Source: Thelephora terrestris (taxonomy: Eukaryota > Basidiomycota > Agaricomycetes > Thelephorales > Thelephoraceae). Taken from it: a stretch of DNA of 64,000 nt. A program made the position numbers and the translations under genes. Positions 1-11,320 of the stretch are shown here, in pieces. Location: NCBI GenBank assembly GCA_015956445.1, contig WIUZ02000004.1, positions 868,001 through 932,000 of the forward strand, given 5' to 3'. Within the stretch, counting starts at the first letter, position 1, and every line of letters begins with the position of its first letter. Under the pieces are notes generated by a model. That model saw nothing but the letters and a program-made list of their open reading frames with translations, made no database searches and was not told where the DNA came from.

Positions 1-1
1 G

Positions 2-94
2 CCCTCTACCGAGGTGAGCGCACCGACCATTGATTTGTTTGGCCCTGCCTCTGACCTACCGTTCCGCGTAGATCGCTATTATGATTTCGACTAG
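2..94 (+). CDS. 3' end of an unidentified gene (partial)
   Basis: An open frame enters the window from the left and stops at a TAG (92-94), giving 30 residues ending in RVDRYYDFD. The frame is rich in codons ending in G or C like its neighbours, and AT-rich non-coding sequence follows the stop, as expected of a 3' UTR. The N-terminal part lies outside the window, so neither family nor function can be named. It could also be a chance frame at the window edge. Confidence 0.45.
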   Translation, partial: PSTEVSAPTIDLFGPASDLPFRVDRYYDFD

Positions 95-536
95 TTGATC
101 TTTTCCCTTGCTTGGCTTGTTTTCTTGCTGCTCGCCATGATCCGAATGCTATACTGCCGCATGCTGTGATATCATGATGCCAACTATATCCATCTCATCT
201 TCCGTTTTTGTCGTAACGCTGTGTCTTTGTCTGCTTGGTTGCTGTGTTATTTGGTATAGACCGAGATTAGGTAGCACTTAATGTATGATGCTTTTTGCCA
301 CCGGTTGTGCGAAACGAGGTCGCGGCGGCGCGTTAAAGTTCAATCCATCCACGTGATCTATTGAACAACTGTCCGAGTTTCCAAATCAAACTCCATACGT
401 AGGTGGAAGGTATGGATCGCCCGACGTTATTTAGACGATGAACAGCAGAACAAAGTCTCTTTTAGACACCGGTGAAATACTCTCCCCAGGGAGGTCACGG
501 AACACGATTGGCGCAAAAATCGCGGCTGTTGTGTGG
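95..536. other. convergent intergenic region, no gene seen
   Basis: This stretch lies between the stop of the left-edge fragment and the stop of the inositol phosphatase on the other strand. It is T-rich at first (95-260) and probably holds the two 3' UTRs. No conserved coding frame, tRNA or repeat was recognised. Confidence 0.5.
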
Positions 537-3500
537 TCAACTCTCGTTGGGAGGGGTGAAAGTCGACGCACCCAACGCTCTCGCTCGCGCAATCCTCTCC
601 TCGTGCGAAGCGGACTGCTGGCAAATATAATGCAAGAACGCCGTGAGAGAAATCCAGACCTGTCCAGCATTCGGTCAGTCACTTTGCCTTTATCGCCATA
701 AACGCATTTGGAGTTCGATGGGGCTTAGTCACCCCCTGGAAAATCAAATAGCAGCATGAGGTCAAGATCCCGACGTACGTTCACGGAGGCATGTGGAAAT
801 TTGTCCAGAAGCTATCGGGCGCCACGCAATTTCGAATAAGCAACAAGGTGTAAGCGAGCGATCGCCAAGAAGCCCGAGACGGATGCGGTAGGCTCACCTC
901 AAACCCCTCGTCTTTCGATGTGACCGCCTCGCAAGCCGAATTCAGTGAGGACGGAATGAGCGGCTCTGTCAAAGAGTCGAGGAGCCTTAGCAGCGCCTCC
1001 CCAAACCCTACGGAGATCACCGAGTTCGTGTACTCTTTGGGAAACACAAATTGTTTCCCCGTGTCGAGGCACTAGATCGTGAAATTTTCCGTCAGTTGCC
1101 TGTGTTTCTGCAACGTTACCGGTGAGGTGACCGGCAGAGATTGTATCATACCTCTCGTATGATCTCAACAACCTTCAGGTCTCCGCGTGTCGTGAACAGG
1201 GCAGACTAGCGCCCCACAAAACAAGAATATCAGCGTTCGATCTAGACTAACCGAATTTCAAATAATGTGAGCTCCTTACCGCATCTACTCCGTCACAAGA
1301 CATCAGGCGGTTGACGAGTCTCATGAATTCCTTTGGCGCGTTCTTCGCCTCGTCTTCGGACAACAGGTCGTCCGCAGATTTAACGTCCCTTATCGGCCCG
1401 CTGAGCCGTGTCAAGTAGGAGAGCGTGTTTGCAAAGCACGTAGGTTCTAATCACGCAATGGAAGCTCGCGTAAATCCTTTGGTTCACAAACAGGAATCCA
1501 GGACCCAAAAAGGTGCGCAACATGGGCAGGTGGCGGACGGGCTGGGACATACCGTATTTCGCCGACACGGGCACGAAGTGGTCTTTTCCAAGCCCGACGT
1601 GCAGAATCAGCGTCACTTCTAGCCTTGGTCGGAACCGGTTTAATTCAGCAGCCATTTCACAGTTGATGTCAATCGTGAGCGATACGGTGACGCTCTCGTC
1701 GGGTAACAGCAGACCCTGACGTTCCATTGTTAGTTCCCCCCGTGAATTGAATTATGTCGTACGCGGTGGACGCGAGACGAACCGTCACTGTTCCGATTAG
1801 CAACCACGGAGGACCTGTGGATTCCACGACTTAGCCTCGGCCTGTGGTGCCGCATAGATCTGATCCCTTAAAACCATAAATAGACGCACAGATCAACTCC
1901 TCCACTTCCAGTGGCACAAACCGGAAAGCGCAAGGTATCTGGGGTCCCTCGCACTAATCAACACTAATCGGCGTAAGGAAAATGCGCGGCAGACCGAACC
2001 TTTCCAATGTTTCTCACTTCTAGTGCCCTCGTCACCGATCTCAAGTACCCAACCGTCCCGAAATCGATCGAGGAGGGCTCGAGGCTGATCTTTGGGGGAG
2101 CTTCCTCCTCCTCCATGTATAAAACCTGTCGGTGGAGTTTCCTCGTGGTCATTTCATATTCGGAGAGCTCTATGACGTCGCACTGGAGGTAAAGGGGGAA
2201 CGAGGAGTGAATTTCAGGGAAAGTGAGAACGCTCGGTATAGTTCGCCTACCGATACCACAAAGTCAGCTGAGACAGGTCGATGGTCGCTCATTGTGACGC
2301 TCGGGTGACCGTGGTACGAGAGCTGTTTCACAGGCGCGGTCTTCGAGTGCATGTGCAGTATTCTATCTGTCCATGCTGGCTTCCGCCTGTCGGTAGTCGT
2401 CAGGGAGGCTCATCGGTAGCTTCAATGAACACACACTTCACATCGTAACCGAGCTGGTCTGTGGAAAACCCTATCGCAAAACGGTACGTTCTAACCCCCA
2501 ATCAGAAAAATGTCACCCTCGGACGGACGTCAAGTACGTACGGGAGATACGTGAGATCTGCTTCCTTGAAGTCCTCGAATGCCTTGCGCTCTCGTATAGC
2601 ATTTCGTAACTGGAATCCTGACCTCAGCACCAGACTGCGCTCAGCCCAGAACCTGCTCTCACCTGGTCGTATTTGCGCAACTCTGCCAAATTCACTTCCT
2701 CTAGCCCTGGCCATGTCAACAGCGTCCGGATGGTCTGGCTTGGCAAGTCTATCCGGTAATTCAGATCTATCCGGGCCCTAGCTCAACACGTAATATCTGC
2801 GAGTGGGGTCATTCACCGACCTCCCATCCAGAACAACACATCAGTGTCGAAAACCGAAACGACCACCTGTGGGAGATTCCTCGTCGGCGTTTCCGGAGTT
2901 TGGTCCGTCCGTCGAACAAACTGCATCCTCGATGACAAGTCATGAAAATCTGTATTCCTACGGTCGACCATATCTTCAAAAGCCGCCAAGTGCGAATTCA
3001 CGAATGTCAGCACGGTAGGCAAAGAGGGTGCACCTGAGGGATGCTTCGGGCGAAAGCTGAGTCGAATGCCTGTGGCGCCTTTGTTGCCCTGCGAAAGGTT
3101 ACACCTGCGCATCCAGGTGGGTTTAGGGTTTTTTCCTTACCATCACACCGAGGATGCCTGCTCCGACGGCAGTCGTTTTTACGTCTTCAAAGCACTCTTT
3201 CACGTTCTTCTTGACGAACGCCATGATGAGCATCCCGACCAGCTGCTTCGAGACAAGCTACCAGAGTGCGAGAGAATGGGTAGCATTTCGTTTGCTTTGA
3301 CGGAGGAGTATCCATCATGACTAACTTTATCATACAGTTCATGCCTTTCACCCAAGCCGGCGAAGACAGCAGACGTCCAAGCGTTTTCGCGAAATGCCTC
3401 GGTCGAGTACAGGAGTGCTCCCGTCGAGAGGTCGAGTTCCTGGAAGCCTACAACAAGTATATCTGGGCTTCCAGAAAGTTCATCTACCAAACGGATGCGT

Positions 3501-4850
3501 GTCAATGTCGGCAGCATAAAGTATCGGCGGGCGATGCCGGTGCTCACCCCCTTTATCATCAGATTCTCCAAGAGTAATCTCAGAAAGCTTCTTGAGAGGA
3601 GGTAGCATCTTATCTGCATCGTGATCGCTTCCCCCTACCCAAGCCCCCAAATCCTGAGTGGGTAGGTTGCCGTTCACATTAAACGTTCCTATGCGGATCC
3701 TTCCAAGAGAATCCTATATAAGTGCACTCAAATTACGAGAAGAAAATAGGGGCTTCTCACTTGAGATCGCGCCTCGTCTTCGTTTTGTCACATATGACCT
3801 TGGCGGCTCGCGGTATCCATTCCTCACGAATGAGTTGAATGTCCGCTAGGTCATCACCCGGAAACCCGGCGCTCGCAGGTGAAAGGCGTGTATGCAGTGG
3901 GCTGTTAGATAAGCGAACATCAAAAGGTACAGCCGCTGTTTGAGTTGAAACGATATGAGCCATGAAAGAAACGCGGCGAGGACACGAGGTTAGTGGCGTA
4001 CAGAACGCAGGTGACGCAGTGCTGAGGTAAGGCAAGACCCAGGCATGTGTGCCGGAGACCGTGGCTGGGCCGACGTTCTCGTCTGGACAAATCCATATTG
4101 AGTGATCCCTGGAGATCTGGGGACGGAGATGGGAATGAACAAACTCGAGATCTGGTTCAATCGCTTGCACTCTTCGAGGACGGATCGTAATCGTTGAAGG
4201 TCATTCGCGAGAAGAGTGATATGTTCTGTATTCTGATCAGGGCTGAGATGATGGCCGTGGTTGATTGTGACTCTTAGTTCTGTTTGGAAGAAACGGGGAT
4301 TACGAGAGAGGTTTGAGTGTTCGGCGTCATCAGGTGGCTCAAAGGAGAAAGGGGGTGGTGGCGTTCAAAAGCTAGAGAAAGACGCATACCTGTCCTTGGT
4401 TGGTTCATCGTGAGCGGCGACGAGGGATTTCGCAAGTCGACCGTGTTGCGTTTGGACAGAGCAACCGAAATCGAGAATTCCCCGATGATGGGGATAACGT
4501 GGTCAATCACGAGTTCAACCGACGGGTTTGCACCACCTGCGCCATTTGTCGGCTTGAACTTGAAGAGAAAGAGACTGATTGACGACCATGAGCTTTCGAA
4601 GCGGAAGTGACCCAAAGGGTCCATATGGCAGAAAGATTCACCATCCTTGCTCGCGGGTCTGATACGCATTGCCATGGTGTGAGACTACGACAAGAACGCG
4701 CTTTATGCGCTCCTCGACAAAGACAGGTTTTGTCTCCTGATCCAACAGCTGTGGAGAATGCACAATGACGCATTCGACGACCACCTTTGCTTCCTCCGTG
4801 GGGAGAAGGAAACGGCGGACGTCCGCCTCTATGGTCTCGATCTCGGCCAT
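537..4850 (-). CDS. OCRL/INPP5B-like inositol polyphosphate 5-phosphatase with ASH and RhoGAP-like domains
   Basis: The enzyme is expected to remove the 5-phosphate of PI(4,5)P2 or PI(3,4,5)P3 on membranes. Along the minus strand one reads an N-terminal PH-like region (about 4850-4270), then the catalytic domain: IRIGTFNVNGNLP start near 3690, PDILVVGFQELDL near 3450, GNKGATGIRLSF near 3090, a WMGDL-like site near 2815, and SDHRPVSADF near 2290. An ASH domain follows (ISLEPSSIDFGTVG near 2090, then to about 1560), and a C-terminal RhoGAP fold runs from about 1380 to 537, with the last exon beginning VWISLTAFLHYICQQ. That domain order is the OCRL/INPP5B order. The RhoGAP part reads LFTTRGD where active GAPs have LFR or IFR, so it is probably GAP-dead. 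About ten short introns are present; exact exon joins near the 5' end were not resolved, and the ATG at 4850 is the first in the coding frame, but an upstream exon is possible. Confidence 0.85.
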
Positions 4851-5145
4851 GCCCAGAGGCTGGTGCAAGGGAGCGAATTGAAAGGTGCACTGATCCACGT
4901 GACGCGTGATCTGACATCATTTACCCCGCATTTCGCGTACTGGACTTGGAATGAAAGAGAACGCGGTTGAAAGAAAACAAAGACTGCGAGAAGGGGAAGA
5001 TGATCTGGACAGAGTTAACACTCTCATTGTCTTTCTTTCTCTTTCCGGAACGACCCGACTATAGTCCGGCTGAAACCTTTGACCCACACGACCGAGGTCA
5101 CAAGGGACCCTTTAAGTACTCCCGCAATATGTAAATGATCTCTCC

Positions 5146-5153
5146 TATATAAA
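5146..5153 (+). promoter_or_regulatory. TATA box of the HNWG-motif gene
   Basis: TATATAAA lies 48 bases before the ATG at 5201, in the divergent promoter shared with the inositol phosphatase gene. The short distance implies a short 5' leader. Confidence 0.55.
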
Positions 5154-5200
5154 CCCCAACCGATTGCACCACTGCTCTCCCCCATCTCTCTCTTTCTATC

Positions 5201-5664
5201 ATGACTCGCACCGAACGTTCTCTCTCCCCTCGCGCCATAATCAAGGACAGATCCGAGTCCAAGTCCGGCATGGACAAGGCTCTCCGCAAGGGCGGTGCAG
5301 GAGGTCACAACTGGGGCAACATCACCGATGAGTATCTCCTTGAAACCGAAGCGCTCGACGACGAAAGGCAAGAGCCCGTCGACACCAAGGGTACGTTTCC
5401 CGCCACACTCCGTACGCGACTCGCCGCTCATTGACCTCTCCTCCAGAAGAATCCGCTGACAAGCCGGAGCTCACCCGCCGCACCAGCTCCACCTCTGAGG
5501 AAGACCTCAATGCTGCTCGAGAGGTTCGCAAGCGCGCTCTCAAGGGTGGTCAGTGTCATAGTTGGTCATGTGCTATTAACATTCCGTGATTTACCTCCAA
5601 CCTAATAGGCTTTGACCTTGCTTCCATTGCTCGTTCCTCTGCTGCGGTTTCTTCCCCCTCCTGA
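5201..5664 (+). CDS. small hydrophilic HNWG-motif protein (Stf2/HABP4-like?)
   Basis: Three exons (5201-5390, 5447-5548, 5609-5664) join in frame to a 115-residue protein. It is very hydrophilic and charged, has no membrane segment, and carries GGAGGHNWGNITDE at about residues 31-44. This glycine-flanked [GH]NWG motif resembles those of yeast Stf2 (an ATPase-stabilising, desiccation-related hydrophilin) and of hyaluronan/mRNA-binding (HABP4) proteins, so a stress or RNA-binding role is possible but is inference. The C-terminus ends GGFDLASIARSSAAVSSPS. Both introns have consensus ends (GTACGT...CCAG, GTCAGT...ATAG). A TATA box lies 48 bases upstream. Confidence 0.75.
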
Positions 5665-5827
5665 AGTCAAAGTACGCGCACGCCGTCCCACACCCTAGAC
5701 ATACGCTAACCTTAACTCAGCCAATAGTGTACTTTTAAATCAAGGCTCATGTATCTGTACTAACAAATCACGTTGAAGAAAACCATATCTCTCATTCATA
5801 CTCTTGTGTGACGCGTTCTCCTTACTT

Positions 5828-7331
5828 CTAAGAAAACATCTTCTTGAACTTGGCCTTCTCGCGCTCTTTGTTGGCCTTGCGCGTCGCTCTGACCTTCTCG
5901 AGCTCCGACAGGATCGCCTGATCGTTGACCAGCTTAGTCGCCTCAACCAGGTCGCTCTCGGCTTCCACATCCTCTTTGAGAGCTATATGGGCTAACGCCC
6001 GACGGTACAATCCCTTGGCTATGACGATCGTCACTACCCGTTATCTCCGTATCAAATTGAGAAGTATGCCTACCTCGATCGGCATCGGAAGAAGCAAATC
6101 CTACAGCCCTGTTCGCCAGACTGATTGCGGTGTGCAGGTTGATGGTACCGCCGAGCTTGATTGCCGCCAGAACGGAGTTGAGCAGAACGGCGCTCAACAG
6201 TTCTTGAAACCCGCGCTTAGTCTTCACCTCCTCTTCATTCTGAGGGGCGTCTGGATCATCCGAAAAGGGACCAGGATTGGTGGAGAATTCCGGGTGGTAA
6301 TCTAGGTAGCGGATTGCCTCTGCAAAGGGTTCGTGCACATTCGGTCAATATCCGAGAGGAAGAACAAAAACAACCCACTCTGCCACTTTTCAAATGCATC
6401 TCCGGACTTTCCTTCCTTCCATAGTTTGTTCCCAGCTTCACGGATGACCTTCGCCGCCTATTGAAGACGCCTTAGCGTCTCCCATGATCAAGGAACAAGA
6501 CCTGTATTCACCTGCAACGCGACCTCGGGTTTCGTGACATCGATGTTTTCTTCGTCCTCCGGGAAGTCTTCGTACCTGTCTCCCGACTCGCCAACTGCCT
6601 CCGGGGCCGCCAAACATGGGTCGTCGGGTTGCAATTGGCCGCACGCGGTGATGACACATGTAGATTTCGGTTTGTCCCCGTCCCCGGTCGGCGTTTTCTC
6701 GACCTTCCTGACTAATATCTCCATTTAACAAACCACACATACGGGAATCGAGAATAAATCGCTGACTTACCGACACCCTTTCCTTTGATGACTTCGCCAA
6801 ACACCACGTGCTTATCGTCGAGGTGGGGGGTTTTCACGGTGGTGATGAAGAATTGAGATCCGTTAGTGTTGGCTCCAGCGTTGGCCATGGACAGGAGGAA
6901 TGGTTTCTCATGTTTCCTGGGGAATGCCTCGTCTTCGAATTTTTCGCCGTAGATTGACTCTCCACCAGTCCCATCTCCGGCGGTAAAATCCCCACCCTGG
7001 ATCATGAACCTATCCAAAAGGCATGTGAGAGAGCATTGTCTGAGAGGTGTGGTCCTTGCTTACGATTTGATCACCCGGTGGAAAGTGCTGCCAGCATAGT
7101 GGAGAGGCTTACCGGACCGACCGACGCCTTTCTCGCCAGTGCACAGAGCGCCTGGTACGCATTCGGGTTCAACAGGGCGGCCAGTGTTATCGAAAACACG
7201 AAACACTCACGGAAGTTCTCAGCGGTCTTGGGGACAAGGTCTGTGTAGAGGGAGAAGATAACTCGTCCAATCGGTTGATCACCAATGGAGATATCGAAAT
7301 AAGTAATTGGTCTATCTGACTCTGAAGCCAT
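5828..7331 (-). CDS. CYP40: cyclophilin-40 (peptidyl-prolyl isomerase D, TPR co-chaperone)
   Basis: The protein starts [17 protein letters not shown] and has an N-terminal cyclophilin domain (about residues 8-175) followed by TPR repeats, the architecture of Cpr6/Cpr7 and human CYP40, which bind the C-terminus of Hsp90 in the cytosol. Catalytic-domain landmarks are FHRVIK then FMIQGGDFT across an intron, GSQFFITT, and [11 protein letters not shown]; the last has His where cyclophilin A has the cyclosporin-contacting Trp, as is usual for CYP40. The TPR part includes [34 protein letters not shown] and [14 protein letters not shown], and the tail [12 protein letters not shown] is basic. At least six introns interrupt it. 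TATATATA lies about 95 bases upstream of the ATG. It ends tail-to-tail with the HNWG-motif gene, 163 bases away. Confidence 0.93.
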
Positions 7332-7423
7332 TTGGGTATAACTGAAGATCTTGGAAACCGGCAATGTAGACGAGAACTGATCTGAGCACGGCGATACCTT
7401 TACTTCCTCACGCCCACTGACTC

Positions 7424-7431
7424 TATATATA
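7424..7431 (-). promoter_or_regulatory. TATA box of cyclophilin-40 gene
   Basis: TATATATA on the minus strand, about 95 bases before the ATG at 7331, in the 242-base gap between this gene and the upstream tandem gene. Confidence 0.4.
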
Positions 7432-7573
7432 CCCGCCACATCGAGACCGGCGAAGATGATCGAAGGTGCTGGAAGGAATTGATTACCCGCAACAAGGGAT
7501 ACATTGCGCTCAGGCATACAGGTATACTTTCGTGGATTCAAAGTGTAGTACAACATTCTCACATATTTCTAGC

Positions 7574-8854
7574 CTACTTGCCCTTTGGCAATGTGTGGCC
7601 AGTAACAGACTTGAACGACTGCCGAATCGCGTTGGCAATTTGTTCGTCTTTGAGTTGCTCGATGGCGGACTCGTTGCTCTGTGGGCCATCTTCAGCCTCA
7701 GTCATTCGGAACGACAAGCACCCTTCTGCCCTTACCTGGTCACCCTGTTTCAAGATGTGCTGCTGGAAAAGATCAATCGCTGCATTACTCGTCAATAAAA
7801 CTGATCACCCTAAGGAAAAGTAAGCGCGTACCCTTGTCCAGCTTATCCTCCTTCAGCTCCCCTGCCTGACCTCCGCCGCCCATCTCATTGATCTGGCAAA
7901 CATAAGTAAAAGACTAGGACAGGATCAGAAGCTGCATTGCCTCCACCGACCTTATTGGCGAACCAGTTCTTCTGAGCCTCCTTCTCTTTTTGCTTCTTCC
8001 CTTTATCCCCCGCGAGAACGTCCAGGATCTTATCTCCGATATCTTCCTTTCGTTCCGCATTCTGCTTAGCTCCGCTGCCCCAGAGTTCGCTCACCTGAGC
8101 GCGTGGACGACGCGTTAATCACAGGTCACCGCAAGAATCATATCAAGGCTTACCCGGTCCTTGAGACCATTCTCAGACGCTGGTTTTGACCCAGCGTGAC
8201 GGGGGTCTGATCCATCCAGAACATCGAGGATCTGCGGAATACGGTCACCACTTGCAACCGTGGTGCTGCTACCTTAAGTAGGCATACCTTTCCGCGCAAA
8301 CCCAACTGCTTGCTTCGTTCTTGTCTGGCTTCGGCATCGATCCGTGCATATTCTGCCTCTTCTTGCCTCTTCCTGGATTCACCGTGATCTACAAGGTCTT
8401 GCATCTACATGTGTCACTTCAGGAGCGATTTCGTTGTTTAATCGACGTCGGATATACCTTTCCAGTGAGACCCCGTTCCTCCTTGACCCTTTCTTTGACC
8501 CCGGCCTTCTCCTTTTCGACCTTGAGCCTCAAGAGCTCATCTTGCTTTCTTCGCTCCTCGTCATCTCCATCGAGAGCACCCTTGATCTAATCATGATAGC
8601 ATTTACAAACGGTGTTCGCGGCAAGTCCTCGCGAGATCAACAACGGCCAACGATCAAACCTCCAAGAGAGACCTCACCTTATCGCTCCAACCGGTCTTCT
8701 TCTGGATCTCATGCACCTTCCTCTCTTCTCCGTGGATATCGCTTCTGACTTCTTCTTGGGTCTTGCTGTGACCTGCGGGAGTGACTTTCTGGTTCTCGTG
8801 GATGGCGTCATCCAAGGCGTCCTTGAGCTTGTTGAGACCAGAGAACACCGACAT
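7574..8854 (-). CDS. modular, highly charged protein of unknown function
   Basis: The first exon begins MSVFSGLNKLKDALDDAIH at 8854; at least six exons follow, ending IRQSFKSVTGHTLPKGK at 7574. The middle exons repeat a module in which a Lys/Glu-rich helix leads into GK-ILDVLDG or DKILDVLAGD (near 8500, 8230 and 8010), ending with a glycine-rich linker (MGGGGQAGELKEDKLDK, near 7870) and a last block AIDLFQQHILKQGDQ...NESAIEQLKDEQIANAIR. It has no signal peptide or membrane span. Similar charged proteins with a NESA-EQ-KDEQI end are found in many ascomycetes and basidiomycetes, sometimes linked to stress, but their function is not established and I assign none. Confidence 0.7.
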
Positions 8855-8896
8855 GGTGGATGTTGTAGAGGAGTGGATGGAAGCGAATGGGGGAGG

Positions 8897-9229
8897 TCAG
8901 CGGGTTATTGCATTGATCATGGAGTCCACCGTGCGATTAAAACGTCGATTCTCTTTCGTCTTGGCCAAGGCTTGGCTTGGAGGAGCTTTGATAAGATTGA
9001 AGTCATGGGAGAATTGAATCCTATAGTCTAACACGGCAAAAGGCGGGATGGCATCGATATCGATATCCACCAAGTTGGCGCGGTCTTCCCCAATAAACGT
9101 CAGTCCCTGATACTTATCCACCAGGGCTGCAGTAGATATGAACCCCCGAGAGCAACGCATGAAAACACTATACTCACCGGGGCCAACCACCGAAATAAGC
9201 ACATCCTCCATGCCAGATGATCCAAGTTT
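8897..9229 (-). CDS. possible small spliced gene, unrecognised
   Basis: Two candidate exons (9229-9178 and 9126-8897) join in frame across a 51-base intron with good ends (GTGAGT...CTGCAG). They encode KLGSSGMEDVLISVVGP followed by ALVDKYQGLTFIGEDR and a further 60 residues to a stop at 8897. A CTAAT branch-like site and a TCAAG acceptor precede 9229, hinting at an upstream exon. No family was recognised. The stop lies only 43 bases from the ATG of the next gene, so this could instead be chance sequence in that gene's promoter. Confidence 0.25.
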   Translation of the reverse strand, partial: KLGSSGMEDVLISVVGPGEYSVFMRCSRGFISTAALVDKYQGLTFIGEDRANLVDIDIDAIPPFAVLDYRIQFSHDFNLIKAPPSQALAKTKENRRFNRTVDSMINAITR

Positions 9230-9787
9230 CTTGAGAAAGATATGCCGGCCGATTAGTTATCGATCGGCAACTCTGCGGGAGATCCCTTGGTTTCCCTAGT
9301 CGCTCAAAGACTGTTTGAGCTTGATCTCATCTGTCCAGATGTCTGACGGGAACAAGCGTCGTGGTATGTACTGCAATAGCATCCCAAATCCTTGCATGAG
9401 TCGTGGTCGCTCACACTGCAAACAAACGAACGTTTCGTGATTGCCATGATAGTACTATTCGCAAAGTGTTATACGTATCGACCAAATGCGACGTGAATGA
9501 GAAAGGTCAAAGCTGTAGATGACGAAAAGAAAACGACGAAAGCGGAGCAACGACAAAATAAATACGGTATGAAGATAGCGAACAAGGGAAAGAAGAGCGG
9601 AATGCAATGGAGGGGAGGCCTGGTGATATGCACATGTCGGATAGGATGAAGAAAGGGAATACTGGGCAGATGCAACGGATGAGATGGAGGGGGGGGGATG
9701 CTGGGGTCCTTAGCGGACCGTGGTTAATACAATGTTAAGTGAACATACAGTCACAGTGGAAGAAAGTCGGCGAGAGGAAGACAAGGC

Positions 9788-9822
9788 AAAGAAAGAAAGA
9801 AAGAAAGAAAAAAAGAAAAAAA
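9788..9822. repeat. GAAA microsatellite
   Basis: A purine run of GAAA units grading into poly-A, located between the zinc-finger gene's stop and its presumed polyadenylation region on the other strand. On the minus strand it reads as a TTTC/T tract. Confidence 0.8.
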
Positions 9823-9852
9823 GGTAGTGAGAAGGGAGTAGAGCAATGAGCT

Positions 9853-11320
9853 CTAGTACGTTTCTAGAGTGCCGTGTTGGGTTTGGTTGTAGGTATCGGC
9901 GTTGGCCCAGTGCGCGGGATGGGGTTGCATTTGCGGATACCAGGGCTGCTGCTGTTGCGGGTACAATGGCTGCTGCTGTTGAGGATACAATAGCTGCTGC
10001 TGTTGCGGGTACAATGGCTGCTGCTGTTGCGGATACAATTGCTGCTGCTGTTGCGGATACCAGAGCTGTTGCTGTTGCTGTGCGCCCAGGGCAAATTCCA
10101 TCTCCTCAAACGAGGTTTGTTGAGGCGTGGCCATCCCAAACGTAGGGGGAGGCACTGGTGGAGGGCAAGGTGCCACCTCCCAGTACCCCGGTTGAACGTA
10201 AGGTTCAAGAGATGGCTGGGGTGGGAGGGGAAGATAACCGTTGATGGAGTTGGGGGAGGTGTTGTTGTGTCCGTGCGAGAAGAAGTCGACGTTGTTCGTG
10301 TCATTGAAGGTGTCAGCAGGGGCGCTGAGGGTGAAGTGGGGAGTGCCTCGCGGTTGGGTAGAACCGACGTCGGAAAGAGAATCGAAGGAATTGTGGGGGT
10401 AGGGAGTTTGCCGCTTGGTGTATCCACTCGCGCTGGTACCTTGATGGGGATGCTGGGAAATGTCGACATCGTAAGAATAGTCGGTGTTGATCCCGAGCTC
10501 GTCCACTCTAATGTCCGTTTGCACGGGAGCAGGAGGTTCGACTACGTGTCGAGCTACTGAAGGACCGTCCGCGAAGGAGATCCCGTTGAACTGAACAGCT
10601 GCGATGGTAGGAGCCTCGAGCAATTTCACATAATCTTCGGGATTGTACCATTCCTGCGCCTTCGGCTTTGGCTTCCCCTTAAGGTGAAAGGAGGTATCGA
10701 AGGCAGGAGGTTTAAACGTCTTGTCGGATAGTTGTTCAAGGGTAACTGCCAACCCGGCGACGTGTTGCACCTTAACTCCTTTGATGAGGCTTGGTCGGAG
10801 CTTTCCATGAGTGGCACCCTTTTCATGCCCAGAGGTATCCCGATGCTTCGTGTATGCACTTGGGTCAGTGAAATCTCGACCACACGAGCACACGGTACAT
10901 CTGTTTAAAGTGCTGGACGCCCATGAATATCCCGCTCAGATATTAACCCACAAAGACCTACTGGACATTCAGGTGTGTACTCATGTTCGAATCCTGTTTC
11001 ATCACAATATTGCAGATGGTACAATAAGAACGCCTAGTACGAGAGGAGGGGGTCAGAAAAGAAAAATACCAGAGGAAATGTGGGTGGCTTACTTTCCGAA
11101 GTGTTCTGTGTCGATGTGCTTCATCATGTCTGCGCGGCGGCTAAAAGTGCTACCGCACCACCAAGCACGACACGCAAAACGTTTCCCACCTTGGGACTGA
11201 TGTGTGGATGGGGGAGACTGTGGGTGGACCGATGAGAACTGAGGTGGATACACGCAAGGACCAGCTTACGTAAGGTTTAGGAGCGGCTGATTTTGCTGAT
11301 CGGGTGGTAATGGCAGGCAT
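9853..11320 (-). CDS. C2H2 zinc-finger protein with glutamine-rich C-terminus
   Basis: The gene starts MPAITTRSAKSAAPKPY at 11320 (exon 11320-11270) and is read through three further exons. The first finger has C-x4-C-x12-H-x4-H spacing (CRAWWC ... KHIDTEH, near 11150-11105). A second, degenerate finger begins YCTICN near 11030, and a third is CTVCSCGRDFTDPSAYTKH near 10880. The remaining 300 or so residues are low-complexity and rich in Ser, Pro, Asn and Gln, ending in tandem YPQQQQ blocks. A nuclear DNA-binding transcription factor with a Q-rich activation-type tail is the likely role; target genes cannot be inferred. An open frame of 185 codons on the opposite strand is a shadow of this repetitive sequence. 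Confidence 0.8.
9934..10083. repeat. 24-base minisatellite encoding YPQQQQxL blocks
   Basis: About five to six tandem copies of a 24-base unit (on the plus strand of the type GCTGCTGCTGTTGCGGGTACAATG) lie inside the zinc-finger gene. Unit length is a multiple of three, so the reading frame is kept, and each unit encodes eight residues, Tyr/Trp-Pro followed by four or five Gln and Pro/Leu. Units differ at a few bases, mostly silent or Pro/Leu/Trp changes. Confidence 0.85.

Noticed and set aside
9937-10080. Short direct repeats that resemble a repeat-spacer array
   Set aside because: Units are 24 bases, contiguous and in frame inside a coding exon, with no unique spacers; this is a coding minisatellite in a eukaryote, not a CRISPR array.
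10003-10560. 185-codon open frame on the plus strand
   Set aside because: It is antisense to the zinc-finger gene, is Leu/Gly/Val-rich because of the repeat and codon bias, and has no domain.
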